In this document: positions 1 through 10,585 of the stretch, in pieces
Position numbering within the stretch: the first letter of the stretch is position 1
Layout of the letters: each line of letters starts with the position of its first letter
Assembly: GCA_039105265.1 (NCBI GenBank)
Contig: JAPFFF010000075.1
Location: 1-64,000, forward strand
DNA from: Tritrichomonas musculus
Taxonomy: Eukaryota; Parabasalia; Tritrichomonadida; Tritrichomonadidae
DNA: 64,000 bases
Direction: 5' to 3'
Notes under the pieces: generated by a model
What the model was told of the DNA's origin: nothing
Seen by the model: only the letters and a program-made list of their open reading frames with translations
Databases searched by the model: none
Position numbers and translations under genes: made by a program

Positions 1-2930
1 TTTGCATGTTATGCCTAATGAGTGTTAAAACATTTTTCTGCCTGAGTTACTTTGCCACTCGCCGGCCGATGTTGATTGTATATCAGCATCGGCCGGCGTG
101 TCTGCTAATGTGTGAGACTTTGTATAGCGAATATGTGTTGCATTGATTGTGCGTGTGAATTGCGTTGTTGGTTGGTCGAGCGGGGAAGTGCCTGCTGGTC
201 GAAGTTCATCTGATAAAAATTTTTTGTTTCTGTTCTTCTGTTGCGTCTGATATTGTTTGCATGTTATGCCTAATGAGTGTTAAAACATTTTTCTGCCTGA
301 GTTACTTTGCCACTCGCCGGCCGATGTTGATTGTATATCAGCATCGGCCGGCGTGTCTGCTAATGTGTGAGACTTTGTATAGCGAATATGTGCTGCATTG
401 ATTGTGCGTGTGAATTGCGTTGTTGGTTGGTCGAGCGGGGAAGTGCCTGCTGGTCGAAGTTCATCTGATAAAAATTTTTTGTTTCTGTTCTTCTGTTGCG
501 TCTGATATTGTTTGCATGTTATGCCTAATGAGTGTTAAAACATTTTTCTGCCTGAGTTACTTTGCCACTCGCCGGCCGATGTTGATTGTATATCAGCATC
601 GGCCGGCGTGTCTGCTAATGTGTGAGACTTTGTATAGCGAATATGTGCTGCATTGATTGTGCGTGTGAATTGCGTTGTTGGTTGGTCGAGCGGGGAAGTG
701 CCTGCTGGTCGAAGTTCATCTGATAAAAATTTTTTGTTTCTGTTCTTCTGTTGCGTCTGATATTGTTTGCATGTTATGCCTAATGAGTGTTAAAACATTT
801 TTCTGCCTGAGTTACTTTGCCACTCGCCGGCCGATGTTGATTGTATATCAGCATCGGCCGGCGTGTCTGCTAATGTGTGAGACTTTGTATAGCGAATATG
901 TGCTGCATTGATTGTGCGTGTGAATTGCGTTGTTGGTTGGTCGAGCGGGGAAGTGCCTGCTGGTCGAAGTTCATCTGATAAAAATTTTTTGTTTCTGTTC
1001 TTCTGTTGCGTCTGATATTGTTTGCATGTTATGCCTAATGAGTGTTAAAACATTTTTCTGCCTGAGTTACTTTGCCACTCGCCGGCCGATGTTGATTGTA
1101 TATCAGCATCGGCCGGCGTGTCTGCTAATGTGTGAGACTTTGTATAGCGAATATGTGCTGCATTGATTGTGCGTGTGAATTGCGTTGTTGGTTGGTCGAG
1201 CGGGGAAGTGCCTGCTGGTCGAAGTTCATCTGATAAAAATTTTTTGTTTCTGTTCTTCTGTTGCGTCTGATATTGTTTGCATGTTATGCCTAATGAGTGT
1301 TAAAACATTTTTCTGCCTGAGTTACTTTGCCACTCGCCGGCCGATGTTGATTGTATATCAGCATCGGCCGGCGTGTCTGCTAATGTGTGAGACTTTGTAT
1401 AGCGAATATGTGCTGCATTGATTGTGCGTGTGAATTGCGTTGTTGGTTGGTCGAGCGGGGAAGTGCCTGCTGGTCGAAGTTCATCTGATAAAAATTTTTT
1501 GTTTCTGTTCTTCTGTTGCGTCTGATATTGTTTGCATGTTATGCCTAATGAGTGTTAAAACATTTTTCTGCCTGAGTTACTTTGCCACTCGCCGGCCGAT
1601 GTTGATTGTATATCAGCATCGGCCGGCGTGTCTGCTAATGTGTGAGACTTTGTATAGCGAATATGTGCTGCATTGATTGTGCGTGTGAATTGCGTTGTTG
1701 GTTGGTCGAGCGGGGAAGTGCCTGCTGGTCGAAGTTCATCTGATAAAAATTTTTTGTTTCTGTTCTTCTGTTGCGTCTGATATTGTTTGCATGTTATGCC
1801 TAATGAGTGTTAAAACATTTTTCTGCCTGAGTTACTTTGCCACTCGCCGGCCGATGTTGATTGTATATCAGCATCGGCCGGCGTGTCTGCTAATGTGTGA
1901 GACTTTGTATAGCGAATATGTGCTGCATTGATTGTGCGTGTGAATTGCGTTGTTGGTTGGTCGAGCGGGGAAGTGCCTGCTGGTCGAAGTTCATCTGATA
2001 AAAATTTTTTGTTTCTGTTCTTCTGTTGCGTCTGATATTGTTTGCATGTTATGCCTAATGAGTGTTAAAACATTTTTCTGCCTGAGTTACTTTGCCACTC
2101 GCCGGCCGATGTTGATTGTATATCAGCATCGGCCGGCGTGTCTGCTAATGTGTGAGACTTTGTATAGCGAATATGTGCTGCATTGATTGTGCGTGTGAAT
2201 TGCGTTGTTGGTTGGTCGAGCGGGGAAGTGCCTGCTGGTCGAAGTTCATCTGATAAAAATTTTTTGTTTCTGTTCTTCTGTTGCGTCTGATATTGTTTGC
2301 ATGTTATGCCTAATGAGTGTTAAAACATTTTTCTGCCTGAGTTACTTTGCCACTCGCCGGCCGATGTTGATTGTATATCAGCATCGGCCGGCGTGTCTGC
2401 TAATGTGTGAGACTTTGTATAGCGAATATGTGCTGCATTGATTGTGCGTGTGAATTGCGTTGTTGGTTGGTCGAGCGGGGAAGTGCCTGCTGGTCGAAGT
2501 TCATCTGATAAAAATTTTTTGTTTCTGTTCTTCTGTTGCGTCTGATATTGTTTGCATGTTATGCCTAATGAGTGTTAAAACATTTTTCTGCCTGAGTTAC
2601 TTTGCCACTCGCCGGCCGATGTTGATTGTATATCAGCATCGGCCGGCGTGTCTGCTAATGTGTGAGACTTTGTATAGCGAATATGTGCTGCATTGATTGT
2701 GCGTGTGAATTGCGTTGTTGGTTGGTCGAGCGGGGAAGTGCCTGCTGGTCGAAGTTCATCTGATAAAAATTTTTTGTTTCTGTTCTTCTGTTGCGTCTGA
2801 TATTGTTTGCATGTTATGCCTAATGAGTGTTAAAACATTTTTCTGCCTGAGTTACTTTGCCACTCGCCGGCCGATGTTGATTGTATATCAGCATCGGCCG
2901 GCGTGTCTGCTAATGTGTGAGTCTTTGTAT
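1..2930. repeat. 255-bp tandem satellite, about 11.5 copies
   Basis: The sequence repeats every 255 bp from the first base to about 2930 and presumably continues left of the window. Units are almost identical: the first differs by a T for C near 138, and the last departs after a single change at 2922. The array is clearly richer in G and C than its flanks. Each unit can be read as a 78-codon frame, but that frame opens with TTG and has no other sign of coding. Each unit holds one strong hairpin and short Pol III-like signals. Such uniformity implies recent homogenisation. It could be a centromeric or subtelomeric satellite or a tandem non-coding RNA locus; the sequence does not decide between them. 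Confidence 0.95.
60..98. other. 17-bp-stem hairpin in each satellite unit (first copy given)
   Basis: The arm starting CGCCGGCCGATG pairs with the arm ending CATCGGCCGGCG. Counting one G-U pair, the stem reaches 17 bp around the 5-nt loop TGTAT. The same hairpin recurs every 255 bp through the array and is the most GC-rich part of the unit. No run of T follows at once, so a terminator role is not indicated. A structured RNA or a protein-binding cruciform are both possible. Confidence 0.85.
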
Positions 2931-3925
2931 CTCATAGGTATCAATTAAATATTAAAAATATGTTTTTATAATCTCTGAAACCAAAAACAAAATGAAGTCA
3001 ATTTTTATTTTTCTATTTTTTATTAATTTTGAATTATTTCTTAAATATATAAAATTATCTACAATCAAAAACATTATCTACCTTTGAATTAATAAATACA
3101 TAAACTATAATTGAGATAATATCAATAGATATCGGTATTTCATCCTAATCAAAAATTTTAACTTTTTCTATCATCTCACAATATCATTGAAATTATTTTC
3201 TTTTTGTTTTCATTTGTTTCCTTTTTATTTAATCTCCTAAATAGTCAAATCATTATCAACATTCGGTAAAATAATACTCTGCATATAAAAATATTGTATT
3301 TACCTATTTTTATCATACTTGAAATATAACGGTATATGATCAAAAATAATTTTTTGTATTATTCATATTTTTAATAATTACATATAATGATTAAATTAAA
3401 TATAAAATATCAAAATATATTATTAATCACATATCAAGATATCATCAGATCAAAAACTAATACACGTAAACTTTTTGAAAGAAAAATCCTATTTTCGCTT
3501 TATTATTCAACAAATCAAAAGATCATATTATTTTAGGAATATTTGCATAAGGAATCATTGCTTTATCTCTAAATCACAAGAAGATATCTGAAATTAATTA
3601 AATAAATATTCGGCAGCCATGACAAACTAATACGCACAAACAATAAAGCTATATATGCTGATATTATATTCCAGAGGAATTTTCGCAAAAATAAAGAGAG
3701 GCTTTGATTTTTAATAAATAATTGATGATTTTAATTCTAAACGTACATAAAATGTAACCATCTATAAAAATTGTGAGGGAAAAAAAAAATTCACTTTTTC
3801 TAAATATTCAAAGAATTTTTTTTTTCTGAGGAAAATTATTTTTATTCAAATTATTCAGAGTTTTTATCTCTTGACATATAAATCCCCGCAATTCTAAAAA
3901 AGGAAAATTTGACAGGGTATTATTT
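2931..3925. other. AT-rich intergenic stretch
   Basis: This stretch lies between the satellite and the first TTAA-bounded element. It is strongly AT-rich with many homopolymer runs and frequent stops in all frames. I see no gene, RNA or ordered repeat in it. Confidence 0.6.
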
Positions 3926-3929
3926 TTAA

Positions 3930-3949
3930 GGTACAAATCCAATACGTTA
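3930..3949 (+). repeat. E1 left terminal inverted repeat
   Basis: The 20 bp beginning GGTACAAATCC are the exact reverse complement of 9771-9790. The match stops at the next base on each side. TTAA lies immediately to the left. Confidence 0.9.
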
Positions 3950-5411
3950 AATAACCGTCTTTTTTTTTTTGACATTTATAAATGGTCGCTTATTTTAGAT
4001 ATTTTCAAGTTTTCAATATAAATAAAACAAAAAAAGTGGTCCTTTTGAATCTTTTATGATTAAAATCTTTTTAAAAATTATAGTAAATAAAAATATTGAG
4101 CGTGATGTATTAATTCTTAATAATAATACTCAAATTTGTTAATCAACTGAATATATCTTGAATTTAGCTTTTTTATTGAAATTAATATTCCCAATATGTT
4201 AGCAGGTTACGAAATTCAAGGTATTTTTTGATTTTTAATAAAAATAATATTATCCAAAAAGGGCATAAACTTGATTAGATAGAAAAAAATTATATATTCA
4301 TAGATAAAATAAAGATATACATGTAGAGATGTCCAATACAATAGCAAATCAACAGACATATATATGTTCAAAGGTTAACTTATAAAGCTTTTTATATCTC
4401 ATTATTTAGAAAGTGTTTCTTTTATTAAATGTTTATTTGTTGAATATTCATAATAATATAAAAGTATTTATGATTATAAATGGAGATATATTAGTTTTAA
4501 AATGTTGATTTTAACTTTTAAAAACAGAGTAGTATTTCATTGCTAATATTTGGTTAAATTGTTATATTTATAATATTATATTTATATTTAAATATTTTGA
4601 TAAATTTTGTAATGTAGGAAAAAAGATATTTTATTATCAAATAATAACTTTTTGATAAATTATCTATTTTATATGATGAAGATTTGATAAGATTCGATGA
4701 AAAATGAGAGGTGAATGAAGAAAATTTTGAGGGAAATTTGTTTGAAATAACAGTATTATTATCTATATTTATCTCTTTATAAAAATAAACTTTATAAATA
4801 TAAATCATTTATTCATGCTAATATATTAGTAATAAATTAAATTATTAACATCATTAAATGGATAAACTGTCATTTTTCATCAAAAAATTAAAAAGATTTA
4901 TTATATTTTAATATGTGGGTGAACTAGTCATTTTTCAATATTTTATTTTTATATTATAAACATATTTTTATCTTTTTATTTTAAATGTAATTTATTAGTG
5001 GTTAGTTTTTTATTTCGGTGAATTTTTCGATAAAAGTAAATTAAAATTTCAAATAATTTGAATATATAATGATCGTTGTGTAAAATAACAAAAAAATTTT
5101 AGGAATAATATTATTTTTTTTAATTTAATATTTTTAATATTTTAATCTTATTATTAAATTTTATAAATATAAAATAAATAAAATTATATTATTACAAAAT
5201 ATAAGCACTCCCCACTATCAATTTTCAATGATTATCATTTACCCGGACTTTCGTGTATAAATATTTGAATTCCCGGAAATATATATATTTATATTTTCCG
5301 GGTTTTAAACTTTAAAAAAGTTATTATTATTCATCTATTTTATGTTAAAAGAAAATGAAATGATTAAAAAAAATTATTGTTTATTAATCTTATGAAAAAG
5401 TTTATTAATCT
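3950..5411. other. E1 left non-coding arm
   Basis: This arm is AT-rich and lies between the left end of E1 and the stop codon of the transposase. Short open frames on both strands are low-complexity Lys/Ile/Phe/Asn runs and are not convincing. The only ordered feature I see is the hairpin at 5272-5302. Confidence 0.6.
5272..5302. other. CCCGGAAA...TTTCCGGG hairpin downstream of transposase
   Basis: The arms CCCGGAAA and TTTCCGGG flank a short all-A/T loop, so the whole 31-bp block is nearly palindromic. It sits about 110 bp past the transposase stop codon. A role in 3'-end formation or transposase binding is possible but not shown. Confidence 0.6.
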
Positions 5412-8237
5412 CTATTTATATGCTTTTTGCCGTGATCTTATTGAATCTCCTATTCTCTTTCTTGAATTTATAGATGGAACTTTTGATTCAGTATATTGAT
5501 TAATGAAATTTACCAATTTTGATGTTTCTGTAGAATTATAATTAATTTCATCATGCATTAATTCAATTAGTTCTTGTGGAATTTGATCGAATATTATTCC
5601 TTTGATATCCAAAGTCCAATTTCTTTTAAAATTTTCAATATTATCATCATCGAGATTAACTCGGCCTCTTATAAAAAGAGATTCGATATTATATTTCCTT
5701 AAAATGCTTTTTGAAATTTGTTGCTTTGCCAATGCGTTTATTGCAACTGTATCTTTGTCTTTGCCATAAGTTAACCGCCTCATATATCCGAAAATATACT
5801 CTACGGTGTGAGTAAACAATCTAGAAATTTCCAAATTTTGGTTGAAAAATTTCATAGCAAAGCCAAGAACTAAGAGCGTATTAAGTGTTCTTTTACAACT
5901 AATTTCCTCTGCAAATCGAACATTTACACATGGGCTCTTTTTATTTGTTCTAGATCTAACTCCTTTAGCATTTTGTCTAAGTAGTAAGATAACATTAAAC
6001 GCTAATTTAATCAATTGATATCTCGAATCTGTATTTAAATTATCAGACTGAATTGCTATATTCACCAGCACATAAGGAAATAAAAAAGAGAAAGAGCAGA
6101 ATTCGTTATTTTCGGCCAGAACACTTAAGTTTTGAGATTTGAATAGATATAAAGCAAGATCATCACGCATACTTGCTTGACCTTGAGCTTTAATGACAAT
6201 TTCAGGTAGCATTAAAATTTCATTTACCTGTACTGCGTTGAACACTGGAGCACTTGGAAACATTATGATGTTGTTTTTTGAAAATCTCCCTCTTAAATCT
6301 TTGATTATGTGGAACCAATCGGATGATGGGAAAAAATGTTTATATGATTTCAGTGCTTCAATGATTTCATCAAAATTCGTAGTGTTTAAGCTTTCAACAA
6401 ATGCAAAAAAATCAGAGTGGATTTTATTTGTACCACTTTCTCCATCAGACGCTACAAACAAAAAGTGAATATTTTGTTTTTCGCCTTCTTCAATTATATT
6501 ATTAATTATTTGTCTAATTTGCTCATCAGTTCTCCCAGTTGCATTTTGGGTTATTTGCAAAATCTGAGATTGAACAGTACCATCCAGTGGCTGTAAGTTA
6601 AACACAAACAAATTATTATCGCGCGAATTCTCTGCATCCACCGTTGCCGAGTCGTAGGCTAATGTAGCATAAATATCTTTTGAGGAATCTAATTCGGTCC
6701 TGAATTCACTTAATAATATTTTTATTTGCCCTGAATTAAGAAGATTTTCTTTTGTTGAATGTAATTTATTATTGTATTTTTTCCTTAGACTTTGCTCACA
6801 TGGCAGAGGAAGAACGCTCCTCAAAATTTTATAAGTTACATAGGAGTGCAAGTACATGACATATGAAAGATCATAAAACATCTGTGAAAAGCGTCTTCCG
6901 TTCGGTTTTAAGTTATAATTTTCAATCAACTGTTTAATAAACTCACCAGTTATATCATGTGGCTGAATTATTTCTTTATCTTGCTGCCAATTCGCTTTAT
7001 TATTAATTTTATCCATAATTTGTTCCAGATTATTAATCTTTCTATCTTTATTTCTAATTATTAAGTTGTAATGATTTTTATTATCTCTTAAAATTTTTTG
7101 AAAGCGTCTATTATTAAGATTAAGTATAGAAATTTGCTTATTTAATTGCGAATTTTGGGCAGATAAAGAATCAATCTCTGCTGATTGCTCTTCAATTGTT
7201 GACTTAAGAGATAAAATTTGATCATCAATCGAATCGTATGATTCATCTGAATTAAACGATTGAAATTGACCGGAATTATGAAAAGTGTTATCACATGACA
7301 TTTGATGTGATAAATCAGGTATTGAATTAAACGATTGAAATTGACCGGAATTATGAAAAGTGTTATCATATGACATTTGATGTGATAAATCAGGTATTGA
7401 ATTAAACGATTGAAATTGACCGGAATTATGAAAAGTGTTATCATATGACATTTGATGTGATAAATCAGGTATTGAATTAAACGATTGAAATTGACCGGAA
7501 TTATGAAAAGTGTTATCACATGACATTTGATGCGATAAATCAGGCTGTTTGTTTTGAAAATCTGTACTTATGGTATTAATTTGAATTTGATTTTGATCAG
7601 AAATCATATTAGCTAATATAGATACATTGTTTTCAATTGAATTTAAATTTACACCAACGCAAGATTGTTTACACATTTGTACAAAATGATATCTACATTG
7701 CACATCACTTCTATTTCCTAACTGAGAAGCAATTTTTGACCAAGATTGATTTCCATATTTATGTACTAAATCAATCAGATTATTTTCTTCTTCTGGTGTC
7801 CAAAAAAATTTTGAAATAGATGGATTTAATGTTCGTTGCCATCTTTGGCAACATTGGACTCTGGTTCTTCCATTCCCGACAAAATCAGAAATTATCTTCC
7901 AATTTGTATTGCCATATCGAATCACACCAGCCACAAGACGTATGTCTTCTATTTCGGTCCATAATTTTCTTTTTTTTCTGTTAAATTCTGATTCTGTGTC
8001 AATTAGCGGAAGTTCATTTACATTTTTAATTTTATTTATTGTGCTAATAATATTGGGACTGATTTCAAAATTACTAAAAATATTTAAAGATTGTTTATAT
8101 TCGATCTTATCATCTATAAAATCTTCAATTGCTTTTAAGATTTCTATAGGAATTGAAGCCGTTGGTAAATTAAGTTGGTTTTCAATATAAGAAAAAGCAT
8201 ATTCTTTAAATATACTATTTTGCTGGTTTTGGTTCAT
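5412..8237 (-). CDS. Myb-domain DDE transposase (P/THAP9- or Kolobok-like)
   Basis: This 941-aa protein is predicted to cut and join transposon ends in the nucleus. Two Myb repeats lie at about residues 91-136 and 144-188, with tryptophans such as W93, W113, W133 and W146. Four 25-residue repeats (PDLSHQMS...) follow at about 230-330, then a coiled coil near 335-415. The C-terminal half has an RNase-H-like layout: an LPLP motif near 480, a candidate acid D529 in AYDSATVD, D598 in VASDGES, an FHIIKDLRG segment near 640 as in P-type transposases, and E813 in VEYIFGYMRR. The frame is open throughout and starts at an ATG. Family placement comes from motif order only. The Myb pair stands where related transposases carry a THAP domain. 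Confidence 0.8.
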   Translation of the reverse strand: MNQNQQNSIFKEYAFSYIENQLNLPTASIPIEILKAIEDFIDDKIEYKQSLNIFSNFEISPNIISTINKIKNVNELPLIDTESEFNRKKRKLWTEIEDIRLVAGVIRYGNTNWKIISDFVGNGRTRVQCCQRWQRTLNPSISKFFWTPEEENNLIDLVHKYGNQSWSKIASQLGNRSDVQCRYHFVQMCKQSCVGVNLNSIENNVSILANMISDQNQIQINTISTDFQNKQPDLSHQMSCDNTFHNSGQFQSFNSIPDLSHQMSYDNTFHNSGQFQSFNSIPDLSHQMSYDNTFHNSGQFQSFNSIPDLSHQMSCDNTFHNSGQFQSFNSDESYDSIDDQILSLKSTIEEQSAEIDSLSAQNSQLNKQISILNLNNRRFQKILRDNKNHYNLIIRNKDRKINNLEQIMDKINNKANWQQDKEIIQPHDITGEFIKQLIENYNLKPNGRRFSQMFYDLSYVMYLHSYVTYKILRSVLPLPCEQSLRKKYNNKLHSTKENLLNSGQIKILLSEFRTELDSSKDIYATLAYDSATVDAENSRDNNLFVFNLQPLDGTVQSQILQITQNATGRTDEQIRQIINNIIEEGEKQNIHFLFVASDGESGTNKIHSDFFAFVESLNTTNFDEIIEALKSYKHFFPSSDWFHIIKDLRGRFSKNNIIMFPSAPVFNAVQVNEILMLPEIVIKAQGQASMRDDLALYLFKSQNLSVLAENNEFCSFSFLFPYVLVNIAIQSDNLNTDSRYQLIKLAFNVILLLRQNAKGVRSRTNKKSPCVNVRFAEEISCKRTLNTLLVLGFAMKFFNQNLEISRLFTHTVEYIFGYMRRLTYGKDKDTVAINALAKQQISKSILRKYNIESLFIRGRVNLDDDNIENFKRNWTLDIKGIIFDQIPQELIELMHDEINYNSTETSKLVNFINQYTESKVPSINSRKRIGDSIRSRQKAYK
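7249..7548. repeat. Four 75-bp repeats inside the transposase gene
   Basis: Four head-to-tail units of 75 bp differ from one another by only a few bases. They encode 25-residue repeats rich in Ser, Asn, Gln and His between the Myb pair and the coiled coil. The near identity implies recent expansion. The encoded stretch is probably a flexible linker. Confidence 0.95.
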
Positions 8238-8289
8238 TTAGAACAGAGATAAAACTATTTTTTTAATAGTTTCTTCCAAACAAAATTTT

Positions 8290-8405
8290 TTACGAATGGT
8301 GAAAATTTCACCTAGAGTTAAAACAAAATAACGATTTTTCTTTACGATAGGTGAAAATTTCACCTAAAGTTAAAACAAAATAACGATTTTTCTTTACGAT
8401 AGGTG
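8290..8405. promoter_or_regulatory. 52-bp direct repeats with ACGAT and AGGTGAAA/TTTCACCT sites
   Basis: Units starting at 8290, 8342 and 8394 repeat with a 52-bp period; the third is partial. They lie 50-170 bp upstream of the transposase ATG. ACGAT occurs at 8331, 8344, 8383 and 8396. The interrupted palindrome AGGTGAAA-A-TTTCACCT occurs in the second unit and, with one change, in the first. ACGAT is the core recognised by characterised Trichomonas vaginalis Myb proteins. Because the gene itself encodes a Myb protein, self-regulation is plausible, but that is inference. Confidence 0.6.
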
Positions 8406-9770
8406 AATTATTTGACCAAATTATTTTATTACTAATTAAGGAAAGAGTTGCATTTATCTTAATTAAGGCTTTAATTAATTTGTTTCTAAAATAAATTTAA
8501 TTCAAATTCTATTTATACTTAAATATATATATAAATATATGTACTAATGTCACTATTTAATTAAGATAAATATAAATAAAGTTAATGGTAACTATTAAAT
8601 TAAAAAAATCTCAAAAATGGCGGAATATGACTTATCAAAATTATGAATTATTTTATCTATTTTAATAATTTAATTAATTATGCAATAATATGTACATAAT
8701 ATTGAATATTTTCCAAGATATATATCAGATGCCCAAAATTATATTAATTAGCATATATATTCATATTTTATTTATATTTATTAAATATCACTTAATAAAT
8801 ATATTAAAAATTAAATTTTCTAATTATATTTAAAAAATTAATTCCTATATCATATTAGAAATTGAAATGTCAATAATAAATCCATATTTGAATTATAAAG
8901 ATACATCAATTTTATATTGTATAAAAAAAACTAGAAACAATATATGAAAATTATTTTATGTTTCCTTTGAATGAAATTCATTTTATGGTGATAAAAAAGC
9001 GAAGTAAATAAAAAAAAATACGTTATTAGAAGTTTACCCACATATATATTTTATAAAATGAAATAATCCGTTATTTTCTAATTTTATTTTTAATATATCT
9101 TGAAATTTACGATTAATTTTTTTAAAATATTCTTTAATATAAGCTTTAACTAAAACATATAAATATATTAATATGTTACCAAGAAATTAAATGACGAAAA
9201 GTCCGTCCTTGTAATTATAGAAATGTGATAAAGAATGTATTATTTCAATATTATTTCAATTTTATTTCAAAAAAATGGTTAGCAATATTTTACAAAAATA
9301 TTTTTATATTGCATATATTATACTTATATTTATGTATAAAACATGAATTATTCATATAATAAATACATGAATATATATAATATAATTAATTTGTTAATAA
9401 TAAAGAAATATACGAGAGAACAAAACAATTTAAATATTTTATTTTTGAATAATTATTTTTTATATTTCAATTGAAATTAACTGAAAATTATATATTTGAA
9501 ATAAAATTATTAGAAGTTTTAAATTAAAATATCTTGAAATATTTTTATATTAAACCATATTATTATATTTTAAAACTTTTAATAATACGATAAAACACTT
9601 TTAAACATACAAATATCTATTAAATTTAATAGAAACTCTGTAATTGGATTATTCATTTTTTTTCACCTTATAAAATAAAGTTCAGAATCACAAATCTGAC
9701 ACTATTCAAATTCAAACTTTTTCCGAGGGGTCGCTTTTCACAAAAAATAAACATTCACAGGTCAAATAAA
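8406..9770. other. E1 right non-coding arm
   Basis: This is extremely AT-rich sequence between the transposase promoter and the right inverted repeat. No open frame or ordered repeat stands out. Confidence 0.6.
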
Positions 9771-9790
9771 TAACGTATTGGATTTGTACC
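9771..9790 (-). repeat. E1 right terminal inverted repeat
   Basis: This 20-bp arm ends GGATTTGTACC and is the reverse complement of 3930-3949. TTAA follows directly, and that same TTAA is the left flank of element E2. Confidence 0.9.
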
Positions 9791-9794
9791 TTAA

Positions 9795-10581
9795 GGACGT
9801 GGTAGGACCAAATATAATTTGAATTTTATGGGTAAATATCTCCTTAAATAATTTGTTATTGTCGTTCTAAAATATATTATTATATTATATATTTGATAAT
9901 TATTAAAATAAATCAATAATAAATGAGATCACCTATGTATATTAAAGAAAAGCATCCAAATTAAAAATGACATTAAAATGAATAGAACATCAGAACGACT
10001 TTATTAATCAAAAAATAAATGGCTTTTATTAAATATATACATGCTTGCTCACTTTTCCTATTGACCAAAATTACATAATTTAAAAAAAAATTTTAATGAT
10101 CATCAATATTCTGAAAAACTTTTGTTATACTTTTTTCTTAAATAGAGTTTAATTTTGGGATATTTGTAAGTTTACTATAATATTATTTATTGCATACATT
10201 AAAATTCATTTTTAATGAGGTGATAAAAAAAGTGGTTTTAGCAAAATTCATAACTTTCAAATGAATAGAAGTATGCGAATTCACAAATATAGCACTTGAA
10301 CTATTAATATATCAAAATGAAGCATTTGTTGAATATTTCCTATTGAGTATTTTTTTAATTCATTTACTTTTTTATTCAAAAATTTATACTTCAGCAGGTC
10401 CGATATCATAAAAATTGAATGACAGCAAATTGTCTTCTGGGATAATTTTTGAAATTATTGGTAAAATAGTATTATATATTTAAATGTTAATGCAATTTAA
10501 TTGATAAAGTTTTGTGATAATAAATATTAAATGAGATATTTTACATACAAAAATGAGATTATATTTGGTCCTACCACGTCC
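9795..10581. mobile_element. E2: 787-bp non-autonomous TTAA element
   Basis: A 24-bp perfect inverted repeat starts GGACGTGGTAGGACC on the left (9795-9818) and ends GGTCCTACCACGTCC on the right (10558-10581). Weaker similarity continues inward for about 20 bp. TTAA abuts each end (9791-9794 and 10582-10585). There is no open frame of note, so this looks like a MITE that needs a transposase from elsewhere. Its terminal sequence differs from E1 after the shared first GG, so it need not use the E1 transposase. Confidence 0.85.
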
Positions 10582-10585
10582 TTAA

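Larger units (their letters stand above)
3926..9794. mobile_element. E1: TTAA-bounded DNA transposon with Myb-transposase
   Basis: A 20-bp perfect inverted repeat, beginning GGTACAAATCC on the left and ending GGATTTGTACC on the right, encloses about 5.86 kb. TTAA lies directly outside each end (3926-3929 and 9791-9794), as expected for an element that duplicates TTAA on insertion. One long intact gene on the minus strand encodes the transposase, and the rest is AT-rich and non-coding. TTAA targets are known for piggyBac and Kolobok. The transposase motif order is closer to P/THAP9 or Kolobok, so the superfamily stays open. Intact ends and gene suggest a recent, possibly autonomous copy. Confidence 0.85.

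Noticed and set aside
165-230. tRNA gene in the satellite unit
   Set aside because: The A- and B-box-like words are only 13 bp apart, and no acceptor or anticodon stem can be drawn.
1-2930. CRISPR array
   Set aside because: The whole 255-bp unit is conserved, with no variable spacers, and the organism is a eukaryote.
165-2948. Eleven repeated 78-codon frames in the satellite
   Set aside because: They begin with TTG, are a by-product of the 255-bp period being divisible by three, and show no coding signature; the last one runs out of the array.
4554-4808. 84-codon frame on the minus strand
   Set aside because: Low-complexity Ile/Lys/Ser/Asn in very AT-rich DNA inside transposon E1; no leader or domain.
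7142-7519. 125-codon minus-strand frame with FIIPVNFNRLIQ repeats
   Set aside because: Shadow of the 75-bp repeats of the transposase gene in another phase.
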